Origin: Jejuia pallidilutea
GTDB lineage: Bacteria > Bacteroidota > Bacteroidia > Flavobacteriales > Flavobacteriaceae
Direction of reading: 5' to 3'
Assembly (NCBI RefSeq): GCF_002973595.1
Contig: NZ_PVEO01000003.1
Location: 186,001-250,000 of the forward strand
DNA: 64,000 nucleotides
A program made the translations under genes and the position numbers. Below are positions 23,064 through 31,485 of the stretch, piece after piece (position 1 is the first letter of the stretch; every line of letters starts with the position of its first letter). The notes beneath the pieces are model-generated. The model did not search any database and was not told the origin of the DNA. It worked only from the letters and a program-made list of their open reading frames with translations.

Positions 23064-23368
23064 TGGAAGTTTAACTATCTGACTTAGCTAATGAAAAATT
23101 CCTCGCACTTATTGATTACCTGTTAAGGGAATGGAATTATAAGGTTAAGGAAGAATTCATTGCAAAATTCACTGATAAAATAAATCAAATATCTTCACAG
23201 CCTGAAAGTTGTCCTCAATCAATTGATTTTAATGGACTTTACAAATGTGTCGTGACAAAGCAAACAACATTTTACTACCAAATAAAGTGGAGTGATGAAG
23301 AAATTGAAATTATCACCATTTTTGACGCAAGAAAAGATCCTGATAGCTTAAACGATGATCTGAATTAG
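23063..23368 (+). pseudogene. RelE/ParE toxin with nonsense codon at position 4
   Basis: The frame from the ATG at 23063 reads MEV-stop (TAA at 23072-23074), then an uninterrupted 97 codons: LSDLANEKFLALIDYLLREW, ..., YKCVVTKQTTFYYQIKWSDE, ..., ITIFDARKDPDSL. This is a RelE/ParE fold with the usual C-terminal IFDARxDP. The likely ancestral codon is AAA (Lys), as in many family members starting MEVKLS-, so a single A-to-T change destroyed it. No ATG restart exists in frame near the start; CTG or TTG codons downstream are poor alternatives. Confidence 0.85.
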
Positions 23369-23691
23369 CACGAAAGCACAACAAAGTAACGTGCATATCG
23401 CTGGTGAATTCAATTGCATTGAATTCTCAAAAAACCATTCCGCTTCTCCCCTAATTGAATTTTAGCTAATTTTATCCAACGCTTCACGACACGTTGTAAG
23501 ACCGATAAGGTCTTTCATAAGAACATCAACTTTTTTCAATTAAACAAAACGAATAGTTCTCGATACATTTCCTTATGTCTCGGTATCACTAGAACTGACA
23601 CTCCTTTTAGGATTTTTAGTAAAAATATATACCACATTTATTGGGAACAATTTCTGTGTTTGAGTGAGAATTCCCCCTTTGGGGTTGGGGC
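23369..23691. other. Intergenic region with small palindromes
   Basis: 323 bp without a gene. It holds GAATTCAAT-TGC-ATTGAATTC (about 23407-23427) and a REP-like element at 23555-23596. Confidence 0.5.
23555..23596. repeat. REP-like imperfect palindrome
   Basis: AGTTCTCGATAC at 23555-23566 and GGTATCACTAGAACT ending at 23596 form an imperfect inverted repeat with a 14-15 nt loop. Similar TTCTCGATAC...GTATC elements occur widely in marine Flavobacteriia (recalled, not searched). Only one copy is in this window. Confidence 0.4.
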
Positions 23692-24684
23692 TTACATAAA
23701 CTGATAACCTGCAAACTTTTCCAATACCTCATCAAAAGCAGCAAATACATCTTCGGAATGATCGCTAGTTACCATTTTCATACGGTATTCCTTAAAGTGT
23801 GGAATGCCTTTAAAGTAGTTGGTGTAATGGCGGCGGGTTTCAAAAACGCCTAAGGTTTCGCCTTTCCAATCTATAGCCATTTGTAAATGGCGGCGTGCCG
23901 CTTCTACACGCTCTTCCAAAGAAATGGGTGCTAAATGCTCTCCTGTGTTGAAGTAGTGTTTTACTTGCTTAAAAAACCAAGGGTTGCCTATACTGGCACG
24001 ACCTATCATGGCGCCATCTAATCCGAATTCATCACGCATTAAGGCCGCTTTTTCGGGGGTATCTACATCGCCATTTCCAAAAACGGGAATATGCATACGT
24101 GGGTTGTTTTTTACCGCTGCAATGGGTTTCCAATCGGCATTACCTTTATACATCTGCGCACGGGTTCTACCATGAATTGCAATGGCTTTACAGCCCACAT
24201 CTTGAAGTCTTTCGGCAACCTCAACAATTTTTATGGAATCGTGATCCCAACCCAAACGGGTTTTTACAGTAATAGGTAAATTGGTACGTTTTACCATTTC
24301 TGCAGTCAATTTTTCCATTAAGCACACATCTTTTAAAATGCCTGCTCCCGCCCCTTTGCTCACCACTTTTTTTACGGGACACCCAAAATTAATATCGATA
24401 ATATCTGGATTGGATTTCTCAACGATATCAATGGTTTGAAGCATACTGTCTAAATTTGCTCCAAAAATCTGAATGCCTACAGGACGTTCTTTTTCATAAA
24501 TATCCAGCTTCATAACGCTTTTTGCTGCGTTACGAATTAAGCCTTCACTAGACACAAATTCGGTATACACCACATCGGCACCTTGCTCTTTGCATAAGGC
24601 ACGAAACGGCGGATCGCTAACATCTTCCATTGGTGCTAAAAGCAATGGAAAATCAGGAAGTTCTATGTTGTCTATTTTTACCAC
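23692..24684 (-). CDS. dusB: tRNA-dihydrouridine synthase
   Basis: 330 aa, a TIM barrel plus a helical C-terminus. PLLLAPMEDVSDPPFRALC, INFGCPVKKVVSKGAGAG (active-site Cys in this loop), VKTRLGW, IAIHGRTRAQMYKG and DGAMIGRASIGNPW are the Dus motifs in order. It reduces specific uridines in tRNA using FMN and NADPH. In Bacteroidota the single Dus is usually of DusB type. The C-terminus (ETRRHYTNYFKGIPHFKEYR) is complete. Confidence 0.95.
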   Translation of the reverse strand: MVKIDNIELPDFPLLLAPMEDVSDPPFRALCKEQGADVVYTEFVSSEGLIRNAAKSVMKLDIYEKERPVGIQIFGANLDSMLQTIDIVEKSNPDIIDINFGCPVKKVVSKGAGAGILKDVCLMEKLTAEMVKRTNLPITVKTRLGWDHDSIKIVEVAERLQDVGCKAIAIHGRTRAQMYKGNADWKPIAAVKNNPRMHIPVFGNGDVDTPEKAALMRDEFGLDGAMIGRASIGNPWFFKQVKHYFNTGEHLAPISLEERVEAARRHLQMAIDWKGETLGVFETRRHYTNYFKGIPHFKEYRMKMVTSDHSEDVFAAFDEVLEKFAGYQFM

Positions 24685-24783
24685 AATTTTTTATTGGTGT
24701 GCAAAATTATAGTTTTTATAGCGAAAACGCACATAGAATATGCCAGTTATGAAGTTTTTCTTTTAAATGATGCTAAAAAAATG

Positions 24784-27213
24784 CTATTCTTCGATAGTGT
24801 AATAGGTGTTAACCACAATAGGAATGCCATTAGCTGTAATGCCTTCTAAAGTTATTTTTACATTGGTTTCTACTGCGGTGTTATAGTAAATACCATTAAA
24901 TACCCCTGTTTTATCAGGATGAACATAAGGATTCCAGTATACTGTATTACGTATGGCGTCTTCTTTGTGTTCCTCAGAATTTTCATAATTCAAATCTGGA
25001 GTGTAAAAAATACGTGCTTGATGGTATCCGTTGATTTGTGTCTCTATAACTTGTAAATTTTCTTTAGTTTGCCCTGTTATATTTCGCTTTGTATAAATAA
25101 TAATAGCGCCATTAGAGGCCTCGTTACCAAAAATCATTGTAGCTCTGGGGCCATTGGAAGCCTCTAGTTTAAGGATATCATCTGGTAAAAGAAAGTCTAA
25201 ATCGCTAACGTAATCTGTTCTTTTCCCATTAATAACTAACAAGGCTGGACCAGAATTTCTAATAAATCTAAAACCTGATTCTTCTTCAAAAACTACATTT
25301 GGAATTGTAGCTTCAATTAACTGATAAACATTAGCGTAAGTAGGTGAATTTTCATCTATATCGAATGAGTAATCTAGTTTTCCGTAAAAACTTGGAGTCG
25401 GTTTTTTTTTGGCAACAATTTCAATTTCATCTAGAATATTTTCTGGATCTACCTTAAATTCTACATGTTTTTTATAAATATTTTGTGCAATTGTTGTGTT
25501 TTGCGACATGCTTCTTAAAGCATTACGTCCGCCTTTATAATCAGTAGTAATAGGTGCTTTGAAAATAGAATCTAGAACTAACATTCCTGTTTCTTTACCG
25601 TTTTTGTTGGTAGTTTTTAAATGTATCCGGTTGGTCCCTATTATATCTAAATTTTCAAATTTAAATTCGCCTTTAGAATTTGTAATAGCATTAAGAGACT
25701 TAAGGCTTCTTTTGCCTATTAGCGATAAAGATACCGTATTGCCTATTACTGGTTTTTTACCAAAAATCTTTTTTACAATTCCTGTTATGTTAATTCCTTT
25801 TTCAACGTTGTACTTGCGGTTGTTATCTAGCTTGTAGTGTTGTTTCCACAAAAAATCTCTCCACCCTTGGGTTAAAAGTAATATATCTAAATACTGAAGC
25901 CTGTTTGGATTATTAGGATTAAAATAATATCCTGGATTATATACATCGCCTTTAATATCTGACTCCATTAGGAAATACGAACTAATATTTGTTCCGTAAG
26001 CACTTGCTTTTTCTGCGCCATTAAGATCTATTCCTGCTATTGAAAAACTAGCAGCTACAGCTTCACCAAAACTATTTTTTGAAGATACACTAATGGCTAC
26101 CTTTTCTTTAGGTTTATAAATTGTTTTATTTGTGCTTACCTTAACCTTTACATCTTTATTTTTTTCTACATACACCAGCCTTTCGCTTTGTGGGCGTAAT
26201 GCATCATCTAATAATGTAATTTGATTAATACCCTCTGGTAGATTATCTTCAGGCAACTCAATAAACAGCTTGTTGTCAGTTAGTTCTAGTGTTTCAACAA
26301 AATAGGTTACCCCTCTAGAGCTGTAACTAATTGTTATTGGTTTTTTGGAATACTTTAGCAGGGTTTCAGCATTGGTTTGTATGGAGATAATTTTTTTACC
26401 TTTTACAACTTTATAGCCTAAACTAAAGCCTTCATTTATAATACTAGGAAGCGGCTCTTTAGTTTCATCTTGATTGGTTGTAGTAACCTTAGCGAAATAG
26501 TTTTTACCACTAGTAGGCTTTAATTGGAATTTCCCCATACCGTCGTGTACGCTGGAAAAAAAGGTAATAATTTCTCCTTTTTCATCTAAAATTTGACCTT
26601 GAACTTGTATTGGGTTTCCATTTAAATCAACAGCTTTAAAAGCTACTACGCTTGAGACATTTTTTAAAAGAGAACCTCCCTCGGGGAAAAACTGAATATT
26701 AAATTTTGGTTTTTTAATTTCGGGAGTATTCTTATCTCCACTAGTTATAGCCGTATTAACTGTTTTAGGAATGGCATTATAAATATCTAAGACTTCTATT
26801 TCTTTCTTAAAAACAAAATCCTCTCCAAAATTACGCATCCAATTTGTGTACGCTTTTATTTGATATTTTCCTGGTTTTACTCCTAATTTTTCAGTTAGTT
26901 TAAAATCGCCGTTGCCCAAACCCGCTACTAATCTTGTATGATTACGGGCAATTATTTTAGAATCTGAAGAAATTAATTCTACATATAAAATTTTACTATT
27001 ATCAAACAATAAATTATTATGCGCATAGACCGTATATGTTTTATACCATAATGTTTCTCCTAAGGTATAAGTTGTTCTATCGGTATGTACATATGTTTTT
27101 TCTATCTCTAAATTTAAGTTGTTGTTTTGGGCGCTTAAAAAAGTTGTAAGAACAACAAATACTAAAAAAATGTTTTTTGTTTGCTTTTTAATCCTTGTAA
27201 GGGTTTTTAACAT
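24784..27213 (-). CDS. Secreted MG2-domain / TonB-plug-like surface protein
   Basis: 809 aa. A signal peptide (about 1-29, LVFVVLTTFLSAQ) is followed by an MG2-type macroglobulin-like domain (EKTYVHTDRTTYTLGETLWY) and several Ig-like beta domains, including carboxypeptidase-regulatory repeats (GKKPVIGNTVSLSLIGK, NSKGEFKFENLDI). A TonB plug-like region lies near residues 650-730 (FIRNSGPALLVINGKRTDYV, NEASNGAIIIYTKRN), with no beta-barrel after it. It is probably an outer-membrane-associated or periplasmic protein. Members of this Bacteroidota family are annotated as TonB-dependent receptor plug proteins; their function is unknown. Confidence 0.75.
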   Translation of the reverse strand: MLKTLTRIKKQTKNIFLVFVVLTTFLSAQNNNLNLEIEKTYVHTDRTTYTLGETLWYKTYTVYAHNNLLFDNSKILYVELISSDSKIIARNHTRLVAGLGNGDFKLTEKLGVKPGKYQIKAYTNWMRNFGEDFVFKKEIEVLDIYNAIPKTVNTAITSGDKNTPEIKKPKFNIQFFPEGGSLLKNVSSVVAFKAVDLNGNPIQVQGQILDEKGEIITFFSSVHDGMGKFQLKPTSGKNYFAKVTTTNQDETKEPLPSIINEGFSLGYKVVKGKKIISIQTNAETLLKYSKKPITISYSSRGVTYFVETLELTDNKLFIELPEDNLPEGINQITLLDDALRPQSERLVYVEKNKDVKVKVSTNKTIYKPKEKVAISVSSKNSFGEAVAASFSIAGIDLNGAEKASAYGTNISSYFLMESDIKGDVYNPGYYFNPNNPNRLQYLDILLLTQGWRDFLWKQHYKLDNNRKYNVEKGINITGIVKKIFGKKPVIGNTVSLSLIGKRSLKSLNAITNSKGEFKFENLDIIGTNRIHLKTTNKNGKETGMLVLDSIFKAPITTDYKGGRNALRSMSQNTTIAQNIYKKHVEFKVDPENILDEIEIVAKKKPTPSFYGKLDYSFDIDENSPTYANVYQLIEATIPNVVFEEESGFRFIRNSGPALLVINGKRTDYVSDLDFLLPDDILKLEASNGPRATMIFGNEASNGAIIIYTKRNITGQTKENLQVIETQINGYHQARIFYTPDLNYENSEEHKEDAIRNTVYWNPYVHPDKTGVFNGIYYNTAVETNVKITLEGITANGIPIVVNTYYTIEE

Positions 27214-27353
27214 AGATAGTTTAATTATATGTTACAATATTAACGTTTATGACTTTAAAAACTAGTAAAGGTTTAAAACTTGTGCTATTGCAGACCGTAT
27301 AATTTATCGTTCTGCTTCGTACAAAACATCTATATTTATAAAAAAATAGACTA

Positions 27354-28094
27354 TTGCAAATCCCTTTCGAACCTCAATTATTTGGCTATAACATAAACGT
27401 GCATCTGGTTTTAGAATATCTTGCATTTTTTGTGGCGTTTAGATATTATGTGGTTTTAAGGCGGAAATATAGAGACCATATTTCCTCAAATAACCGCTTA
27501 TCAATTATTCTTGGGGCTGCTTTGGGTGCATTAATTGGCTCTAGATTGGTGGGCATTTTGGAAAATCCTGTTTTTGAATTGTCGCAACAAAATATCATTC
27601 AACTGTTGAACACCAAAACCATTATGGGTGGTTTGTTTGGGGGACTTTTAGGCGTAGAAATGGCTAAAAAAATTATAGGTGAAACCCAATCGTCTGGAGA
27701 CTTGTTTGTGTTTCCTATTATTTTGGGCATTTTTATTGGACGTATTGGTTGTTTTTTGTCTGGTGTAAACGAATTTACTTATGGTAACGCAACATCATTT
27801 TTTATGGGAATGGATTTAGGCGATGGTGTGCTGCGTCATCCTACTTCACTATACGAATTGGTATTTTTAATTATTTTGTTTTTGGGTTTGAAACAGCTTC
27901 ATAAGCATAGAAACCTGAAAAATGGCGACCTCTTTAAATGGTTTATGATCTTGTATTTTACGTTTCGGTTTTTTATTGAATTTTTAAAACCTAATGTGTT
28001 TTATGTGTTTGGACTAAGTACAATTCAAATTTTATGTGTAGTTTGTTGGTTTTATTACTATAAATTTCTTTTTAGGATAAAATTCAAATTATGA
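27354..28094 (+). CDS. Divergent Lgt-like (prolipoprotein diacylglyceryl transferase family) membrane protein
   Basis: 246 aa, starting with TTG, about 7 membrane segments. GIFIGRIGCFLSGVNEFTYG and RFFIEFLKPN align with the Lgt signature GRIGNFxNGE and the C-terminal R-F-x3-E-F. TIMGGLFGGLLG corresponds to the HGGLxGG loop, but its conserved His is Met here, and the conserved Asn of GRIGN is Cys. It is therefore unlikely to be the housekeeping Lgt. The next gene overlaps it by 4 bp (ATGA). A DUF4468 gene separates it from the radical SAM gene. It may be a transferase of another lipid or polyprenyl-type donor, which is inference only. Confidence 0.75.
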   Translation: MQIPFEPQLFGYNINVHLVLEYLAFFVAFRYYVVLRRKYRDHISSNNRLSIILGAALGALIGSRLVGILENPVFELSQQNIIQLLNTKTIMGGLFGGLLGVEMAKKIIGETQSSGDLFVFPIILGIFIGRIGCFLSGVNEFTYGNATSFFMGMDLGDGVLRHPTSLYELVFLIILFLGLKQLHKHRNLKNGDLFKWFMILYFTFRFFIEFLKPNVFYVFGLSTIQILCVVCWFYYYKFLFRIKFKL

Positions 28095-28618
28095 AGATAT
28101 TACAAGTTTTCGTTTTTTTCGTTTCAATCAACCTAATCTCACAAGATAAATTTTCATTTAATGAAAATGGGGTCAATCCAGCTTACATTGTCAATAATGT
28201 TAAATCAAAAACTCAAGAAGAGTTATTTACAGGGTCTGTTAAATGGGTAAAAAAAACATATTTAAATCCAGATGTTGAAATAAATACTCAAATTAAGAAT
28301 GAAGAAATTAGATTTACTGGTATTGAAAAAGCGTGTCTAAAATATAAAGCCCTAGGTATAGAATACTCAGAGGATTTGAAATATGTTATTTCTGTCTCTT
28401 TTAAGGAAGGTCGTTATAAGTTTGAGCCTATTTTACTTGAAACTAGAAGTGCTTCTGGTTGGACAAAAATTAATCCAAAATACTATTACAAGAAAAACGG
28501 TAAAATTAAAAAAATTGTTAAGGACTATCCACAAATAATAAGTAACCTTTTGAATTCTATTAATAATAAACTTTTGAACTTTTTAATAAATGGTAGTAAA
28601 AACAAAGATGATTGGTAA
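28091..28618 (+). CDS. DUF4468 domain protein, secreted
   Basis: 175 aa. The signal peptide MKILQVFVFFVSINLISQ is followed by a DUF4468 (TBP-like fold) domain: FTGSVKWVKKTYLNPDVEIN, EIRFTGIEKACLKYK, YVISVSFKEGRYKFEPI. The fold binds an unknown ligand in the Bacteroidota periplasm. The start overlaps the Lgt-like stop (ATGA), so the two are coupled; it lacks cysteines for lipoprotein sorting. Confidence 0.75.
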   Translation: MKILQVFVFFVSINLISQDKFSFNENGVNPAYIVNNVKSKTQEELFTGSVKWVKKTYLNPDVEINTQIKNEEIRFTGIEKACLKYKALGIEYSEDLKYVISVSFKEGRYKFEPILLETRSASGWTKINPKYYYKKNGKIKKIVKDYPQIISNLLNSINNKLLNFLINGSKNKDDW

Positions 28619-28689
28619 TTAATCCTTTGGTAGAGTTTTATTATTTTGAATCGCAAAATCAGATGTGCTTAATGCTTTACTATAAGTTA

Positions 28690-28793
28690 GCAAACACTCC
28701 CGCGTTAAGGATTGAGGCATTTGTTGAAGCTCTCCCGCCTTTTGCGGGAAGCGACTGCCGAAAGCCTGACCTGACCTTAGGAGGGTAACGCCC
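28690..28793 (-). repeat. Dispersed intergenic repeat of Flavobacteriia type, copy 2
   Basis: It is the inverse orientation of 20999-21170 and shorter in the middle. Read on the minus strand it starts GGGCGTTACCC, has TCAGGCTTTCGGCAG, a small hairpin TTCCCGCAAAAGGCGGGA, then TCAATCCTTAACGCGGG and AGTGTTTGC. It lies upstream of the radical SAM gene. Confidence 0.7.
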
Positions 28794-28809
28794 AAATAAA
28801 AATTATTTT

Positions 28810-30204
28810 ATGCCAACAAGAAATTATACCTATTACGATTTTACCTTAAGCCTTTGCCCTGAATGTTTACGGCGTGTGGATGCTAAAATTGTGTTTGAAA
28901 ATGGTAATGTGTACATGCTAAAACGTTGCAATGAACATGGAAATTCTAAGGTATTAATTGCCGACGATATTGCCTATTACAAAAACATTAGGAACTACAA
29001 TAAACCAAGTGAAACGCCATATAAATTTAACACACAAACGCACTATGGTTGCCCGTATGATTGTGGCTTGTGCCCAGACCATGAGCAACATTCGTGCTTA
29101 ACGGTTGTGGAAGTTACAGACCGATGTAATTTAACCTGCCCCACGTGTTATGCGGGATCGTCGCCCACTTATGGGCGACATCGTACTTTAGACGAGGTGA
29201 AGGCAATGCTCGATACTATTGTGAGGAATGAAAAGGAGCCTGATGTGGTGCAAATTTCGGGTGGCGAACCAACCATACACCCACAGTTTTGGGAAATTAT
29301 GGATTATGCCAAATCGCTACCTATTAGGCATTTAATGCTGAATACAAACGGGATTAAAATTGCTAAGGATATTGCTTTCGCGGAACGCCTTAAAACTTAC
29401 GCGCCTGATTTTGAAATTTATTTACAGTTTGATTCGTTTGAAAATAGTGTATTGCAAGAATTGCGTGGTGCTGATTTATGGGATATTCGAGCACAGGCCT
29501 TGGAGAATTTGAATGCCTTGAACTTATCTACCACCTTGGTGGTAACCCTCCAAAAAGGCTTGAACGATCATGAGATTGGAAAAATTATAGACTACGCTTT
29601 ACAACAAAAATGTGTGCGCGGTGTAACGTTTCAGCCCACACAAATTGCGGGAAGATTAGAGAATTTTAATCCTGAAACAGACAGGATGACCCTTACCGAA
29701 GTACGCCGAAAAATTATGGAACAAACGGATATTTTTAATCCGGACGATTTGTTGCCTGTACCTTGCAATCCTGATGCTTTAGTAATGGGGTATGCCTTAA
29801 AATTGGATGGTGAAGTGTTTCCGTTAACGCGCTACATTAACCCGAATGATTTGTTGGACAACAGTAAAAACACCATTATTTACGAGCAAGACGAACAGCT
29901 TCATGGCAAAATGATTGAACTGTTTAGCACTGGTAATTCCGTGGAGGTTGCCGAAGAAAACCTAAAAAGTATTATGTGCTGCTTGCCAAATATTGATGCG
30001 CCAAACTTAGGTTACGATAATTTATTTCGTATTATTATCATGCAATTTATTGATGCTTATAACTTTGATGTGCGCGCCATTAAAAAATCGTGTGTACATA
30101 TTGTGAATAAAGACAATAAAATTATTCCTTTTGAAACCATGAATTTGCTTTATAGGGATGAAAAAAAAGAACGACTGGAAGCACTAAGAAACGAGATTAT
30201 ATGA
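28810..30204 (+). CDS. Radical SAM enzyme of the tetraether-synthase (MJ0619/Tes) family
   Basis: 464 aa. The core motif is CNLTCPTCY (Cys106, 110, 113). Before it lie extra cysteines: SLCPECLRR (Cys16, 19), KRCNEHG (Cys40), and GCPYDCGLCPDHEQHSCL (Cys81, 85, 88, 96), directly followed by EVTDRCNL. This array is that of the MJ0619/Tes family (recalled), which holds several iron-sulfur clusters and a rubredoxin-like iron; in archaea it couples lipid tails to make tetraethers. GGEPTIHPQFWEI is the SAM-binding GGE motif. More Cys occur later (VPCNPDAL, IMCCLPN, KSCVH). The substrate of bacterial members is unknown. A small membrane protein overlaps its stop by 4 bp. Confidence 0.82.
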   Translation: MPTRNYTYYDFTLSLCPECLRRVDAKIVFENGNVYMLKRCNEHGNSKVLIADDIAYYKNIRNYNKPSETPYKFNTQTHYGCPYDCGLCPDHEQHSCLTVVEVTDRCNLTCPTCYAGSSPTYGRHRTLDEVKAMLDTIVRNEKEPDVVQISGGEPTIHPQFWEIMDYAKSLPIRHLMLNTNGIKIAKDIAFAERLKTYAPDFEIYLQFDSFENSVLQELRGADLWDIRAQALENLNALNLSTTLVVTLQKGLNDHEIGKIIDYALQQKCVRGVTFQPTQIAGRLENFNPETDRMTLTEVRRKIMEQTDIFNPDDLLPVPCNPDALVMGYALKLDGEVFPLTRYINPNDLLDNSKNTIIYEQDEQLHGKMIELFSTGNSVEVAEENLKSIMCCLPNIDAPNLGYDNLFRIIIMQFIDAYNFDVRAIKKSCVHIVNKDNKIIPFETMNLLYRDEKKERLEALRNEII

Positions 30205-30410
30205 TACATGTATTAAGTCCGAATATGAATTTTGATGGTTTAATATTGATGATTGTTGCCATTATGTTCGGTCCTGCAATTTTATTGGCTATTATTGGAG
30301 CGATATTACTTAAAAACAATAAAAAAGCAGCTAAAGTTTTTTTTATACTCGCTGCCGTATACCTTATTATAAGTTTAGGCGTTTGTGGTGCCTTAATTGC
30401 TGGTTTTTAA
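30201..30410 (+). CDS. Small membrane protein (69 aa)
   Basis: Starts inside the radical SAM stop (ATGA overlap) and so is translationally coupled to it. It has two hydrophobic helices (about 11-35, GLILMIVAIMFGPAILLAII, and about 46-67, FILAAVYLIISLGVCGALIA) joined by the basic loop KNNKKAAK. No family is recognised. The coupling suggests it helps anchor or partner the enzyme, which is inference. Confidence 0.6.
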   Translation: MIHVLSPNMNFDGLILMIVAIMFGPAILLAIIGAILLKNNKKAAKVFFILAAVYLIISLGVCGALIAGF

Positions 30411-30419
30411 AAAATAGAA

Positions 30420-31013
30420 CTATTGTAGTTCTACAACAACTTCGTTTTTTCTATGTATCATTTCGAAAGGCGCATTATAACCAAAAAAATAAAATGTATT
30501 GGTATGTTTAATAGCCTTAGCCTCTAAAGCAGCTTTTAATTTAGATTTATACCGTTCTATTTTTTCTGAATTTGCCCACCCGCCAAATGTTATAGCTGCC
30601 ATAGTTTTTGCTGGCATGTCTTTAAATTCTATATCTTTTTTATTTGGTGCCGGTAAATCGTCTTTTTTAAATTGTCGCGGCACCATAAATAGCATTGTTG
30701 TAGAATCCTCTAAGGTCATAGCCACCGGCGATGTCATTGCTATTTTTTTATTTTCTTTATTATCTCCAAAAATATAACCTGCTAAGACTGAAAATCCTTC
30801 ACTCGATGCCTTTTTATAATTACTGCTGTTAAGTTTTACCGAAGTGAACAATGAGGCTTCGTACTTTCTAATCTCAATATCGTCGTAGCTTTTTACTAGT
30901 GTATACGGATAGGTTTCTATACCACTTTGTACACTGTAATAATAAATAATTTGCGCTATAAAAAATAATGCTACAATGCTTCCTAAGATAATGAGTATTG
31001 TTTTTAATTTCAT
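30420..31013 (-). CDS. SOUL heme-binding family protein
   Basis: About 197 aa from MKLKTILIILG. The longer frame to 31040 starts at TTG and is less likely. One N-terminal membrane helix (about 4-26) is followed by a SOUL domain: IETYPYTLVKSYDDIEIRKY, KKIAMTSPVAMTL, LFMVPRQFKKDDLPAP, FGGWANSEKIERYKSKLKAA, NAPFEMIHRKNEVVVEL. SOUL proteins bind heme or porphyrins in some lineages; the bacterial role is unclear. It lies 27 bp after the DUF4345 gene and is probably cotranscribed. Confidence 0.85.
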   Translation of the reverse strand: MKLKTILIILGSIVALFFIAQIIYYYSVQSGIETYPYTLVKSYDDIEIRKYEASLFTSVKLNSSNYKKASSEGFSVLAGYIFGDNKENKKIAMTSPVAMTLEDSTTMLFMVPRQFKKDDLPAPNKKDIEFKDMPAKTMAAITFGGWANSEKIERYKSKLKAALEAKAIKHTNTFYFFGYNAPFEMIHRKNEVVVELQ

Positions 31014-31040
31014 AACAATGGATTTTACCCTAAGATACAA

Positions 31041-31424
31041 TTATTTAAAGCGACTTAATACCCAAAGACCGTAAAACCCAAGTACAAGTTCTCCAAAAGT
31101 TCCAAAAACAAAAGCAAATGTAGGAGTACCATCTAAAACAAAACTTAGCAACCTACCAAAACCTAAACCCAACATAAAAACTACATTACTAACCAAGGCC
31201 AGTTTTAAATAATTCGATTTACATATGCCCAAAATCCAAAGTATAGAAAACCCCAAATACAACCCCATAATTGCTTTAAAGAAGTTATGCTCGTCAGTAG
31301 TATTTAAATGAATATTGAATTGCTTACTTGGATTAAAACCGTAAACAAAAGATACAGGCACAACAATGAACACCGAAATAATTAGATGTATTTTATTGAT
31401 GAACCCTTCTTTTGTTCTAGTCAT
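31041..31424 (-). CDS. DUF4345 membrane protein
   Basis: 127 aa with four hydrophobic segments (about 11-30, 50-68, 73-95, 103-123). The second follows the ADEHNFFKA-like segment DEHNFFKAIMGLYLGFSIL, typical of DUF4345. The function is unknown. It is upstream of the SOUL gene, and a palindrome of the RAYT-associated family lies just before it. Confidence 0.75.
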   Translation of the reverse strand: MTRTKEGFINKIHLIISVFIVVPVSFVYGFNPSKQFNIHLNTTDEHNFFKAIMGLYLGFSILWILGICKSNYLKLALVSNVVFMLGLGFGRLLSFVLDGTPTFAFVFGTFGELVLGFYGLWVLSRFK

Positions 31425-31440
31425 ATTAATTTTTTTATTG

Positions 31441-31472
31441 AGACCTCGCAGGCTTTAAAATCTGCGAGATCT
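31441..31472. repeat. REP-like palindrome, distant copy
   Basis: AGACCTCGCAGGCTTTAAAA then TCTGCGAGATCT, 32 bp. Its inner arms CTCGCAG and CTGCGAG (one mismatch overall) and outer bases AGAC...TCT match the family at 571-3229. It lies between DUF4345 and the M28 peptidase, 28 kb from the others, and shows the family is dispersed. Confidence 0.7.
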
Positions 31473-31485
31473 TTCTAAAAACATT

